From NCBI GenBank assembly GCA_022790955.1, contig JAAVYD010000100.1:1-41032 (forward strand): a DNA stretch of 41,032 bases. Reading direction: 5' to 3'. Below the pieces are notes generated by a model, which saw only the letters and a list, made by a program, of their open reading frames with translations, was not told the DNA's origin and did not search any database. Both the position numbers and the translations under genes were made by a program. Source of the DNA: Bacillota bacterium (GTDB lineage: Bacteria; Bacillota; Clostridia; Peptostreptococcales; Anaerovoracaceae). This document shows, piece after piece, positions 1 to 8,175 of the stretch (position 1 is the first letter of the stretch; every line of letters starts with the position of its first letter).

Positions 1-1
1 A

Positions 2-160
2 CTCACCCCTGCAATCGTTAATGAATATATCAAGAAAATCATAGTCCATGCGCCGGAAAAGGTGGACAGGAAACGGGTACAGAAAGTAGATATTGTTTTC
101 AACTTTGTAGGGGAAATCAATTTCCTTTCTGCTACGCCACCGAAACGGCACGGCGCATAG
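2..160 (+). CDS. Large serine recombinase, C-terminal fragment (5' end outside window)
   Basis: The frame is open from base 2 to the TAG at 158-160 and gives 52 residues beginning LTPAIVNEYIKKIIVHAPEK. The pattern of LTP, a helix, IxVHxPEK, then KRxQKVDIVFNFVGEI matches the C-terminal end (DUF4368-type region) of Tn4451/TnpX-like large serine recombinases of clostridial integrative elements. The catalytic serine domain lies upstream of the window. In such elements the recombinase gene commonly sits at one end, so the element boundary is probably close downstream. The family call rests on pattern memory of a short tail. The open frame itself is seen directly. Confidence 0.7.
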   Translation, partial: LTPAIVNEYIKKIIVHAPEKVDRKRVQKVDIVFNFVGEINFLSATPPKRHGA

Positions 161-173
161 ACACTCAAAAAGA

Positions 174-204
174 CGGTACAGCCCTTGTAATCGGGGCTAT
201 ACCG
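174..204. terminator. Hairpin after recombinase gene
   Basis: CGGTAcAGCCC at 174-184 pairs with GGGCTaTACCG at 194-204, ten pairs with one internal mismatch and a nine-base loop. It begins 13 bases after the recombinase stop and ends 12 bases before the stop of the convergent metallo-hydrolase gene. There is no clear T run, so it may be a weak terminator or part of the element end. Confidence 0.5.
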
Positions 205-216
205 CCTAATCTGAAA

Positions 217-1026
217 TTACTTCCCTCTAACCGTAAACATTTCGGCAACAGGGAGTTTTTGCGTCATTTCGGCTTTAGCAGTCAGGGATACGCAGTGGCA
301 CGGATAGATATTATCGATATCGCATTTTGTAAGATATTGTATGGTTTGTTTCAGGCGGTCGTCATTATCAAGCAGATGAAAACCGCCGAGGATTCCGAGG
401 ATGTGCTGCTTTCTGCAGATTTTTTTCGCGTATTCAATAATATTGCAAATACCGCTGTGGGAGCATCCCGTAATGATAAAAATGCCTTGTGTATTTTGGT
501 ATACAAGAGCTGAATCATCCATAAGATAATCGTCTTCAAGTTCGTCAGAATTATGAATTTTATATTTTTTACCGATGGGAAATTTGGATTCAAAATTGTT
601 TTTTCTTGGGATTTCGCCTAAATATGTAAGGTTGTCAGATATTTTTACTGGTTTTGAGCTGGGTTTGAATCGCGTTATTGACGCGATTTCATCGAGGGAA
701 TAAGGTGTGCCTATGTATTCATTGCCGCTGAACTTGGGCAGAAAACAGTTTGGATGCGCTATTAACTGCACGTTGCTTATGCCAATTCGTTCATGCAGGA
801 ATTTTAAACCTGCTGTGTGGTCGTTGTGACCATGGGACAATACAATATGAGTAAGTTTGCTCAGATTTATATTCATTTTTTCAGCGTTTTTCAGCAGGAT
901 ATCCGAATATCCTGTATCAAAAAGTATGCGCGCGCTTTCTGCTTCAATATAATATGCAGCGGCTGGTTCACCGTAAAAATATTGATCTATGTATGTGTTA
1001 TTGTCGACTAATACTTTTAATTTCAT
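217..1026 (-). CDS. MBL-fold metallo-hydrolase, COG1237 type
   Basis: This 269-residue protein is a metallo-beta-lactamase-fold hydrolase. The metal-binding motif HGHNDH is at residues 65-70, after a FDTGYSD segment, and a second conserved block GCSHSGICNII lies near residue 187, followed by GGFHLL and HPCHC-like YPCHCVS. These blocks are typical of the COG1237 group, related to enzymes named for tetrahydromethanopterin precursor synthesis, whose substrate in Clostridia is unknown. The start follows an AAAGGAAA site. The last residues (PVAEMFTVRGK) do not look like the usual glycine-rich ending (EVGVGLxLE), and the gene ends beside the serine recombinase fragment, so the integrative element may have replaced its 3' end. 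Confidence 0.85.
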   Translation of the reverse strand: MKLKVLVDNNTYIDQYFYGEPAAAYYIEAESARILFDTGYSDILLKNAEKMNINLSKLTHIVLSHGHNDHTAGLKFLHERIGISNVQLIAHPNCFLPKFSGNEYIGTPYSLDEIASITRFKPSSKPVKISDNLTYLGEIPRKNNFESKFPIGKKYKIHNSDELEDDYLMDDSALVYQNTQGIFIITGCSHSGICNIIEYAKKICRKQHILGILGGFHLLDNDDRLKQTIQYLTKCDIDNIYPCHCVSLTAKAEMTQKLPVAEMFTVRGK

Positions 1027-1294
1027 TATAGTTTTCCTTTTAAATATATTTGTTGATGATTGGCAGTTTTTATATGTTAAATTTATTATAAAACATAATT
1101 TTATAATATGGGTATTAAAATCAAAATAATATATTTTAGCAAATATATCAAGTGTAATTGACAGATATAAACATTGGTGATAAAATATTCATAAAGAAAT
1201 AGTAGCAGTTGAAAAATATAAAGTGATTAAAAATATAATATACATTGATATCTCATTAAACGATTCTTGTTTTACAGAAAAGAGGTATTATCTA

Positions 1295-1738
1295 ATGAAA
1301 AAGAAAGTTATAGTGATATTTTCAATAGTTTTGATTTGTATTATAGGAATTTATGAAGCTGTCATTCTTATCGCTAACGATGCAGTGCCTTTGGCTGAAG
1401 GGAATTTTTGCGAGATTGTCAGCGTAGATCAGCGGATAGACGATTCGGGCAAAACTATTCGTATAAATATGACAGAAAATCAAAAAGAAGAACTGGAAAA
1501 TTATATACTTGGCTGTACAAAGAAAATAACATTTTTTAATTCTTCTGATCGTTTTTCCGGTTTGGATTTTAATGTTCTTATAAGATTTGTTTCGCTTAAT
1601 GAAGATAAGCCGGCAGGTTCGTTTTATATGCTGATAGGCAGGAAAAATACCGTTCGGTCAGGACGCTGGGATAGAAATTATAAGATAAACGATCCTGAGA
1701 AGGTTGAAAAAGATATTAAATATATTTTACAAATTTAA
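1295..1738 (+). CDS. Membrane-anchored protein of unknown function
   Basis: This 147-residue protein has no family I recognise. It opens with MKKKVIVIFSIVLICIIGIY, a lysine-rich start and one hydrophobic segment (about residues 4-27) that would act as a signal anchor. The rest is a soluble extracytoplasmic domain with alternating charged and beta-like segments and two isolated cysteines. The ATG at 1295 is preferred over one 72 bases upstream because an AGAGG site lies 9 bases before it. The next membrane gene starts 43 bases after its stop, so the two are probably co-transcribed. Confidence 0.6.
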   Translation: MKKKVIVIFSIVLICIIGIYEAVILIANDAVPLAEGNFCEIVSVDQRIDDSGKTIRINMTENQKEELENYILGCTKKITFFNSSDRFSGLDFNVLIRFVSLNEDKPAGSFYMLIGRKNTVRSGRWDRNYKINDPEKVEKDIKYILQI

Positions 1739-1781
1739 TAAAATTCAAAGAGTTATAATCACTGAACTGGGGGAGATTTAT

Positions 1782-2198
1782 ATGAAGAAAGTAATATTAT
1801 ATTGGGTATTATCGGCAGCAGTTATAATTGCAGGAGCGCAGGTTATAATGATAGCGTCGGAGCATTACAGGCAGGCATTTCAGAAATTTTATGATATTAA
1901 TTTGATAGAAACAGCGATCGTGAATTGTCTGCCGCTTATAATATATCTATTAACGGCGCTGTTTTGCGCAGGGATATGCGGCGTGAAGCTGAACAGAGGT
2001 CAGAATCCAGCAGCATTGATCGTTATGGCTATAATTTCTGTATTTATTATTCTGGCGTCAATAGTACAGACTGTAATGTTTATAAGTGATGAAATCGGCA
2101 TTGCCGTTTTGGATGTGAGATATAAAAATTTTGCATATCTTTTCGTATTCCCTCTTGTTTCGCTTATAAAAGTCTGGATTTCGGGACGCAGAGATTAA
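1782..2198 (+). CDS. Four-helix integral membrane protein, unknown function
   Basis: This 138-residue protein is almost entirely hydrophobic, with four likely membrane helices at about residues 3-24, 45-68, 80-104 and 118-135 and short polar loops. The ATG at 1782 follows a strong GGGGGAG site 7 bases upstream. An in-frame upstream ATG inside the previous gene has no such site. It does not match a family I can name. It follows another unknown membrane-anchored gene by 43 bases, which suggests a two-gene unit. It could be a small transporter-like or stress membrane protein, but nothing in it proves a role. Confidence 0.6.
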   Translation: MKKVILYWVLSAAVIIAGAQVIMIASEHYRQAFQKFYDINLIETAIVNCLPLIIYLLTALFCAGICGVKLNRGQNPAALIVMAIISVFIILASIVQTVMFISDEIGIAVLDVRYKNFAYLFVFPLVSLIKVWISGRRD

Positions 2199-2260
2199 AT
2201 TGCGGTATAATATAATAACGATACAGAAATAGAGATTAAGAATTGCAAAGGGATATATTA

Positions 2261-2680
2261 ATGAAAGAATATATAATAAAGCGAGTACATGAATTGTACT
2301 GGGAAGAAGATATAAATTGCGCGAGGACAGCGCTTATATGTTTAAGTGAATTATTTGAAGTTGCTATTGAGCAGCAGACGATCCGTTCTGCGGTCGGACT
2401 GCACGGCGCGGGCGGATACAGGGCGCAATGCGGTCTGGTTGAAGGTTCGCTTATGTTTATAGGGATTTATTTTCATATATTAGGAAAAACAGAAGCTGAC
2501 ATCGTATCCGCTTGTTATGATTTCGCATTTGATTTTGATAAAACATTTGGATCCCTGAGATGTTTAGAACTGCGTCCAACGGGTTTTTCAGATAATGATC
2601 CGCCGCATATGTGTGAAAATCTGACTTGCAGTGCAATAGAATTTGCATATAACTATATTTCAGAAATAAAGAAGCGTTGA
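2261..2680 (+). CDS. C_GCAxxG_C_C family redox-type protein
   Basis: This 139-residue protein resembles the C_GCAxxG_C_C (split-Soret/redox) family. It has an early cysteine (NCARTALICL), the block GLHGAGGYRAQCGLVEGSL around residues 48-66, a cysteine before a FDFxFGS segment, and FGSLRCLELR, which is the usual closing motif. The glycine-cysteine of the signature is replaced by GLHGAGG, so one cysteine of the typical set is missing. Such proteins are thought to bind a cofactor through cysteines, but their function is not established. The ATG at 2261 has an AAAGGGA site 7 bases upstream and is preferred over an upstream TTG. A double hairpin follows the gene. Confidence 0.65.
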   Translation: MKEYIIKRVHELYWEEDINCARTALICLSELFEVAIEQQTIRSAVGLHGAGGYRAQCGLVEGSLMFIGIYFHILGKTEADIVSACYDFAFDFDKTFGSLRCLELRPTGFSDNDPPHMCENLTCSAIEFAYNYISEIKKR

Positions 2681-2705
2681 GAAATTTAAGATCGCAGAGC
2701 AAAAG

Positions 2706-2766
2706 AAAGCTATGTAAATCATAGCTTTGTGAAATAATCAGTTTTTTATTTTGCGCACAAAATAAA
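2706..2766. terminator. Two tandem hairpins between genes
   Basis: AAAGCTATG (2706-2714) pairs perfectly with CATAGCTTT (2720-2728), and TTTATTTTG (2745-2753) pairs perfectly with CAAAATAAA (2758-2766) around CGCA. A run of six Ts at 2742-2747 follows the first hairpin at some distance. They probably end the upstream transcript. Confidence 0.5.
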
Positions 2767-2907
2767 GCCATAACGGACAGGAAGTTTTACATATTTCTTT
2801 TTCGGTATGGTTTTTTGTTTGTGTTGTTTAGCTTGATAGTCAGACAGGATATCAGCTATAATATAAATAATATATATAATGTTGATTTACGAAAGGACTG
2901 TAAAGCC

Positions 2908-4311
2908 ATGAACGGGAGCGTCAAGATAATTAATTATAATACCAATGCTCACAGCATAGTTTCTGCTGCTGGCAGGATTTCTACCACGGAGGGAAGCGCC
3001 GATGAAATATATAAAAAGTCACAGGAAAATGAGGATGAGTCTAATATTAAATTAATAGAAAAGATTTTGTCTTCCGGTCATGAATCCGTGTTAGAGCATA
3101 TTTCTGTAAATCTGTCGTTTAACGATGTTTCCGTTTTTGTAGAGCAGTTTATGATAGAATTCAGATTGGCTTCTTTTACGGTAAAGTCGAGAAGATATGT
3201 TGATTTTGGGAAAATGGGTTATATATTACCTGATTTTTCTAAATATAGCGGAGATAACAGAGAGCTTATAGAGAATACATATAAAAAACATATGGATTAT
3301 CTGTTTGGCGAATATAATCATTTCGTGCAGGCAGGAGTCCCTAAAGAGGACGCGAGGTTTGTTTTGCCTTATTCGTTCAAAAGTAATTTTTACTGCACGG
3401 TGAATGGAAGGGAACTGATAAAGATAATGAACGAGATGGTAAACGGCAGGGGCAGCAGGTTTTCCGAGATCGCCGAGCTCGGCATGTCTTTATTTACTCA
3501 ATGTGAGGACAAACTGCCGTATCTTAGCGTGAAAAAAACTCATTTTAATGCAGGAAAGCTGATTTTGGAGAGTTTCGGAGCGGCAGGCGGGAAGAAAAAA
3601 AAGAAGAAACAAAAACAGGAGCTTGTATCTGTTATCAGCGGAACGGATCTTCCGGAAAAAATAATATGCAGGTCGGCAGCATTGAATTATGGGATTGATA
3701 TTGATGATATTAATACTGACAATGTAGGACTTCAGACAAAAATTATTTCTGCTATTCTCAAAGGAAGCAGAAGAAGAGAGCTTGAGCAGACTGTTTTTAC
3801 AATAAGATTTAACAGAATATCTCTGGCGGGCGTTACTCATTTAGTAAGACACAGAATGCAGTCAATAGTGATTCCGGATTATACAGCATCATGTGATTTT
3901 TACGAATATGTTCTGCCGGAAAGCATTGTGAGAGCAGGTTTAAAAGAAAGATACGATAATATATTTAAAACGAGCCGCAAGGCTGCGAAGGAGTTAGCGG
4001 AGCTTGGTTTTTCAGCTGAGGACGGCGTATATCTGCTTCTCAGCGGGCTTACGGTTCCGATTATGACTACTATGAATGGCAATGAATTGTATACGTTTAT
4101 AAGATTAAGGACGTGCAGCCGGGCCCAGTGGGAGATAAAAGCCTGCGCAGATGCGCTGCTCAGCGAGCTGAGAAGCAGGCATCCCGTGATGTTTTCGCTG
4201 TTTGGTCCATCGTGTTTTGTCCTTGGACAGTGCCCGGAGGGCAGGATGTCATGCGGATCAGTCGAGGAAATGTTCAGGAAGTACGGGCAGGCTGATAGTT
4301 CTGATAAGTAG
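2908..4311 (+). CDS. Tandem ThyX-domain protein (FAD-dependent thymidylate synthase family)
   Basis: The 467-residue protein is about twice the usual ThyX length. It has two ThyX-like halves, residues about 1-215 and 250-467, joined by a lysine-rich linker (KKKKKKQK near 229-236). ThyX makes dTMP from dUMP with FAD, NADPH and methylene-tetrahydrofolate. The first half has HESVLEH and a signature in which RHR is degraded to EFR while the later SRRY is kept (about residues 84-97). The second half keeps RHRMQS (314-319) but lacks SxRY, and also carries the RTCSRAQWEIKA block. The halves may share one active site or one may be structural. The start at 2908 follows GAAAGGA. A run of eight As lies in the linker. 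Family assignment is firm; catalytic activity is uncertain. Confidence 0.8.
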   Translation: MNGSVKIINYNTNAHSIVSAAGRISTTEGSADEIYKKSQENEDESNIKLIEKILSSGHESVLEHISVNLSFNDVSVFVEQFMIEFRLASFTVKSRRYVDFGKMGYILPDFSKYSGDNRELIENTYKKHMDYLFGEYNHFVQAGVPKEDARFVLPYSFKSNFYCTVNGRELIKIMNEMVNGRGSRFSEIAELGMSLFTQCEDKLPYLSVKKTHFNAGKLILESFGAAGGKKKKKKQKQELVSVISGTDLPEKIICRSAALNYGIDIDDINTDNVGLQTKIISAILKGSRRRELEQTVFTIRFNRISLAGVTHLVRHRMQSIVIPDYTASCDFYEYVLPESIVRAGLKERYDNIFKTSRKAAKELAELGFSAEDGVYLLLSGLTVPIMTTMNGNELYTFIRLRTCSRAQWEIKACADALLSELRSRHPVMFSLFGPSCFVLGQCPEGRMSCGSVEEMFRKYGQADSSDK

Positions 4312-4346
4312 GATAACAATATGGATATTATAAGGAGAATGGTTAA

Positions 4347-4700
4347 ATGTCATCAAGATTGGAGTTTGTTGAGTATGTAGCGGATCAGCTTAAAGAGGCT
4401 GGAGATATCAGCTATCGCAAGATGTTCGGAGAATATGGGCTTTATTGCGACGGCAAATTTTTTGCTACAATATGCGATGATCAGTTTTTTGTAAAGATTA
4501 CGAAACCGGGGCTCGAAATGGCTCCAGATCTTGCGCAGGCGCCGCCGTATGATGGCGCAAAGCCGAGTTTTTTGATACAGGATATAGACGATAGGGAATT
4601 TTTGACAAGATTCGTAAAGGAAACCTGCAATGCGCTTCCTAAGCCGAAACCTAAGAAGAAAAAGGAGCCCAAGCTAAAGGAAAATCAAACTGAAAAATAA
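4347..4700 (+). CDS. TfoX N-terminal domain protein
   Basis: This 117-residue protein has the TfoX/Sxy N-terminal domain, with the family blocks YRKMFGEYGLYCDGKFFATI (about residues 22-41) and FVKITKPG. It lacks a C-terminal TfoX domain and ends in a lysine/proline-rich basic tail (KPKPKKKKEPK). In Gammaproteobacteria TfoX proteins regulate competence. In Firmicutes the single-domain form has no proven role. It starts 35 bases after thyX with an AAGGAGA site, so it is likely in the same operon. No competence genes are nearby. Confidence 0.85.
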   Translation: MSSRLEFVEYVADQLKEAGDISYRKMFGEYGLYCDGKFFATICDDQFFVKITKPGLEMAPDLAQAPPYDGAKPSFLIQDIDDREFLTRFVKETCNALPKPKPKKKKEPKLKENQTEK

Positions 4701-4721
4701 GGATACAGATGAGGTTTTAAT

Positions 4722-4841
4722 ATGGAACGGCTTTGTTTTTATACTGACAGCGCAGTAATATTAATACTGAAAATTGTACGGATAAATCATAATTTGGAAA
4801 GGAAGAGTGTACGGCGGATTATCAAAATATTAGCCGTATAA
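4722..4841 (+). CDS. Possible 39-residue small ORF before VOC gene
   Basis: An ATG at 4722 follows a GAGG site by 7 bases and opens a 39-codon frame starting MERLCFYTDSAVILILKIVR, with a short hydrophobic patch and then a basic tail. It ends 10 bases before the VOC gene start, so ribosomes leaving it could help start that gene. It has no known family. It may be a leader ORF or chance. Confidence 0.3.
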   Translation: MERLCFYTDSAVILILKIVRINHNLERKSVRRIIKILAV

Positions 4842-4851
4842 AGTTTAGCGT

Positions 4852-5346
4852 ATGAGATTAAAGAATTTTTTGCTGGTGGTAGATGATATAGATAAATCCG
4901 CCGAATTTTATAAAGAGCTGTTCGGGTTGTTGGTACTTGCTGATTTTGACGGGAATATGGTTTTGACGGGAGGACTTGCTTTGCAGCAGCGCTCCGTATG
5001 GGAGCGGCTGATCGGAAGCGAAGTAAGCCAGGGCAGTAATAATGCGGAGCTGTATTTTGAGGAAAATAATTTTGACGTTTTTCTGGAAAAATTAGAAAAC
5101 AGCAGGTTTGAGATAAGATATTTGAATAAACCAATGCAGCATGATTGGGGACAGAGGGTTGTGCGGATTTATGATCCTGATATGCATTTGATAGAAGTGG
5201 GAGAGTCTATGGATTATGTGGCTTTGAGATTTTTGTGGTCGGGTATGTCTGTGGAAGAAACGGCTAAAAAAACGCAGATGCCGGAGGATTATGTCAGGAA
5301 CATAAGCAAAGCTATGGAAGAACGGACTGAAAATGATCAGAGCTGA
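4852..5346 (+). CDS. VOC (glyoxalase/bleomycin resistance) superfamily protein
   Basis: This 164-residue protein starts MRLKNFLLVVDDIDKSAEFY, the classic first strand-helix of a vicinal oxygen chelate domain, and contains VRIYDPDMHLIEVGE (about residues 103-117), the closing metal-ligand strand with a glutamate. Residues after about 120 form a helical extension (GMSVEETAKKTQMPEDYV) that looks like a helix-turn-helix-like tail and is common in Firmicute members. The substrate is unknown. No strong ribosome site precedes the ATG, and a small ORF ends 10 bases upstream. A bidirectional terminator follows. Confidence 0.8.
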   Translation: MRLKNFLLVVDDIDKSAEFYKELFGLLVLADFDGNMVLTGGLALQQRSVWERLIGSEVSQGSNNAELYFEENNFDVFLEKLENSRFEIRYLNKPMQHDWGQRVVRIYDPDMHLIEVGESMDYVALRFLWSGMSVEETAKKTQMPEDYVRNISKAMEERTENDQS

Positions 5347-5418
5347 AGATATTAATATAATCCGGTTGAGCTGATTTTTAAAAATATATTTTATTAATAT
5401 TAATATGTATGACAAATA

Positions 5419-5446
5419 ACGGCAGGATAAGAATACATCCTGCCGT
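5419..5446. terminator. Bidirectional terminator between VOC and MOSC genes
   Basis: ACGGCAGGAT (5419-5428) pairs perfectly over ten bases with ATCCTGCCGT (5437-5446), with an eight-base loop. It lies between convergent genes and is A/T rich on both sides, as expected for a shared terminator. Confidence 0.85.
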
Positions 5447-5465
5447 CAGGTAATTTTATTATATT

Positions 5466-5921
5466 TTAAGCCTGGGGCATTTCGACGAGCACGAATTCAT
5501 CGCCTACGTTTATGGTCCCACCATGTACTACTTTGGTGAAAACTCCTTCGTGAGGCATGATGCATGTTCCCATCTTTTGGTAGATCTGGCAGTGAGAATG
5601 ACATTCCTTGCCGATCTGGGTCATTTCGAGTACAACATCGTTGCACTTAAATACGGTGCCTACTGGAAGAGTTTTAAAATCAAAGCCGCGGACGAGTATA
5701 TTTTCGCCGAAAGCTCCGGGCTGTACGCCTGCGCCGAGTTTGTTGAATTCATCTACTTTATCCTGAGAAAGCAGACTGACTTGTCTGTGCCATTTGCCGG
5801 CATGAGCGTCGTTTGCTATACCAAAGTCCTCTACAAGTTCTACGGAGTCTTTTGCTGTTTTTTGTATGCCTTTTACGTCGCTGGTGCATACTGCTGTTAC
5901 GATTCCTGTTTTGTTATTCAT
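5466..5921 (-). CDS. MOSC domain-containing protein
   Basis: This 151-residue protein is a stand-alone MOSC domain (molybdenum cofactor sulfurase C-terminal). Visible blocks are GDAHAGKWHRQVSLL-like NDAHAGKWHRQVSLLS (about residues 37-52), GAFGENILVRG (70-80), and GKECHSHCQIYQKMGTCIMP (about 103-122), which holds the conserved cysteines. MOSC domains are linked to handling sulfur or metal in molybdenum cofactor enzymes. It starts 18 bases after trxA with an AAGGAG site, so the two form an operon. A molybdate uptake operon lies 17 kb away, which fits an organism using molybdenum or tungsten. Confidence 0.88.
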   Translation of the reverse strand: MNNKTGIVTAVCTSDVKGIQKTAKDSVELVEDFGIANDAHAGKWHRQVSLLSQDKVDEFNKLGAGVQPGAFGENILVRGFDFKTLPVGTVFKCNDVVLEMTQIGKECHSHCQIYQKMGTCIMPHEGVFTKVVHGGTINVGDEFVLVEMPQA

Positions 5922-5939
5922 AATTATTAAGCTCCTTGC

Positions 5940-6251
5940 TTACGCTTCTTCGACAAATTTGATGATATTGGCTTTTGGCTGAGCGCCTACGGTAGTTGCG
6001 GCGGCCTGTCCGTTTTTCATGACTACGAGAGTAGGGATACTTCTTACCATAAACTGCTGAGCAAGATCCGGTTGTTCGTCTACATTGACTTTGCATATTT
6101 TAAAATCATGATCTTCTGACGCGATTTCGTCGAGGATAGGCGAAACCATCTTGCAGGGACCGCACCAGGACGCCCAAAAATCTATAAGAACTTTTTGATC
6201 GGTGTTGATTTCTTCAGCGAAATTTTCGTTTGTAAGATGTACGATATCCAT
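5940..6251 (-). CDS. trxA: Thioredoxin
   Basis: This 103-residue protein is a classical thioredoxin with the redox site WCGPC at residues 29-33, the cis-proline segment RSIPTLVVMKNG (about 70-81), and KVNVDEQPDLAQQF before it. It reduces protein disulfides in the cytoplasm. The start follows AAGGAGG. It is the first gene of a trxA-MOSC unit. No thioredoxin reductase is present in the window. Confidence 0.95.
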   Translation of the reverse strand: MDIVHLTNENFAEEINTDQKVLIDFWASWCGPCKMVSPILDEIASEDHDFKICKVNVDEQPDLAQQFMVRSIPTLVVMKNGQAAATTVGAQPKANIIKFVEEA

Positions 6252-6561
6252 AATTACATTCCTCCTTATATAAATATAATTATAATCATTAGAAATTAAA
6301 GCGATTTATTCAATAAATCATATTTATTATACCCAATGATATATATTTTACGCTATAAAATCAAGCATTCGGGCAAATTTAAAGTTTTAAGGTGAAGCGC
6401 CGGTATGATGATTTTAATCTATTACCGAATTATTTTACCATAATATGAGAAGATAAAAAATAATTTTTATAATCGGAAAAATTAAGATTCTCATTATAAG
6501 AATATAATGTATAATGTTATATTGGATTTAAGAAAGATTTGCGGAAATGAGGTGACATAAT
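6252..6561. other. Divergent intergenic region, trxA/thioesterase
   Basis: This 310-base AT-rich gap must hold the promoters of trxA (leftward) and the thioesterase operon (rightward). TATAAT hexamers occur at 6503-6508 and 6510-6515, but no good -35 hexamer stands at the right distance, so I do not assign a promoter. A GAGGTGA ribosome site precedes the thioesterase start. No RNA or small gene is evident. Confidence 0.5.
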
Positions 6562-7293
6562 ATGTATCAATTTACCAGCAGGGTGAGGTTCAGCGAAACG
6601 GATCATGATAAAAAACTGTCGCTGATTTCTCTTATAGATTATTTTCAGGATTGCTGTACATTTCAGTCTGAGGATTTAGGCGCGGGTATAGATATTCTCG
6701 CCGAGAAGCGTCTTACCTGGATGCTGGCAAGCTGGCAGATTGTCATAAAACGTTATCCTGAGCTCTGCGAAAAAATTACGATCGGAACATGGCCTTATGC
6801 TTTTAAAAGTTTTTTCGGAAACAGGAACGTAGTTCTTTTGGATGAAAATAACGAAACAGCAGCATATGCCAACTGCATATGGATATTAGTTGATCTCGAT
6901 ACAGGCAAGCCTGTAAGACCGCAGAGGAATATTATTGAAAAATACGAAATATCACCTAAACTGAAAATGGACTATGCGCCGCGTAAAATAAAAATAACGG
7001 GCGAACCGAATATTACGTATCCGGCTATTCGGGTTTATAAGCATCAAATAGATGCGAATAACGGAATAGGCGAAGGACACATGAATAACGGGCAATACGT
7101 TCTCGTGGCGAGTGAATTGCTGCCGAAAGATTCTGCGGTAAGGCAGGTAAGGGTCGATTACAGGAAAGCTGCCGTATTAGATGATATAATGGTTCCTAAA
7201 CTCTATATTAATAAAAATATTTATACTGTTGGGCTTGAAAGCGATGATGGAGAAATCTTTGCAATCGTAGAATTTGATATAGAAAATAAATAA
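6562..7293 (+). CDS. Acyl-ACP thioesterase (FatA/FatB-like)
   Basis: This 243-residue protein is a double hot-dog acyl-ACP thioesterase that would hydrolyse acyl-acyl carrier protein to a free fatty acid in the cytoplasm. It opens with VRFSETDHDKKLSLISLIDYFQD and has the TWPYAFKSFFGNRN segment (about residues 76-89). In the second hot-dog the catalytic stretch usually written N-x-H-x-N-N-x-x-Y appears as DANNGIGEGHMNNGQYV (about 164-180), with a few extra residues before HMNN. It is the first gene of a seven-gene operon and is followed 11 bases later by the SGNH gene. Its role beside envelope acylation genes is inferred, for example setting acyl supply. Confidence 0.85.
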   Translation: MYQFTSRVRFSETDHDKKLSLISLIDYFQDCCTFQSEDLGAGIDILAEKRLTWMLASWQIVIKRYPELCEKITIGTWPYAFKSFFGNRNVVLLDENNETAAYANCIWILVDLDTGKPVRPQRNIIEKYEISPKLKMDYAPRKIKITGEPNITYPAIRVYKHQIDANNGIGEGHMNNGQYVLVASELLPKDSAVRQVRVDYRKAAVLDDIMVPKLYINKNIYTVGLESDDGEIFAIVEFDIENK

Positions 7294-7304
7294 AATTACA
7301 TGAA

Positions 7305-8108
7305 ATGAAATATAAAAAAACAGAAAACAGATTTTCTTTCGATGAGAAAAATACAAAAGCAATTATTATTTTGTTAGTTATGATTGCCTTTTTTGCCGCG
7401 GCGGTGATAATTAAGTTCAGTCTTGCTCCTAAGCCGGTTAATACGCATGCAGCAGCGAATAAAGGCGATGTTGCTGCTGGGATCGACAAGATAAAAGCTA
7501 TATCCGCAGGCGATGTTGCTGCGATAGAAACAAGGATTAAGGACATGGAAAGGACGGAGATTATAGATGCGGCAAAGTCAGGAGATTTTAATAAAATATT
7601 TGGAAGTTCGGTTATAATGGGCGATTCTCATGCAGAAGGATTTTCCGCATACAAGCTGCTCAGCGAAACGAAAGTCGCGGCAGTAAAGGGCAGGCAGCTC
7701 AAGAACTGCGAGCCAGATATACAAAAAACCATAAAAATGAAGCCAAAGAATATTTTTATAAATTACGGCATGAACGATACTGGAACGTATTTTGAAAATA
7801 CTGATGCCTTTATAAGCGCTTATAAAAATCTTATTTCACAGCTTCAGGAAAGCCTGCCATCTGCAAATATTTACGTATGTTCCATTTTTCTTACACAAAG
7901 CCAGGCTTTTGAAAAGGAGCCTTATTTAGTTTATATACCTGATTATAATGCGGCGCTTAAGATAATGGCGGATGAGATCGGAGTGGGTTATATAGATACT
8001 ACAAATCTTCTTACAGAACAGTATTACGAGCCGGATCACGTACATACAAACGTTGCTTATCATAAATTATGGCTTAATTATACGGCTGCTCAGGCAGGTC
8101 TTATTTAG
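7305..8108 (+). CDS. Membrane-anchored SGNH/GDSL-type hydrolase or O-acyltransferase partner
   Basis: This 267-residue protein has one membrane helix (about residues 18-38), an alanine/lysine-rich stalk, and an extracytoplasmic SGNH domain. Block I is GDSH (106-109), block III is GMND (155-158), and the catalytic Asp-x-x-His is DHVH (244-247), so the triad is complete. The family removes or transfers ester-linked acyl groups. In the neighbouring MBOAT/DHHW context it most likely acts on an O-acylated surface polymer. The gene has no clear ribosome site and begins 11 bases after the thioesterase stop, so it is probably translated by coupling. Confidence 0.8.
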   Translation: MKYKKTENRFSFDEKNTKAIIILLVMIAFFAAAVIIKFSLAPKPVNTHAAANKGDVAAGIDKIKAISAGDVAAIETRIKDMERTEIIDAAKSGDFNKIFGSSVIMGDSHAEGFSAYKLLSETKVAAVKGRQLKNCEPDIQKTIKMKPKNIFINYGMNDTGTYFENTDAFISAYKNLISQLQESLPSANIYVCSIFLTQSQAFEKEPYLVYIPDYNAALKIMADEIGVGYIDTTNLLTEQYYEPDHVHTNVAYHKLWLNYTAAQAGLI

Positions 8109-8175
8109 ATAAATCGATAGAAATTAATAAATAGAATTTTTATATGATTTGGAAGGAATTTTTATAATAATAACA

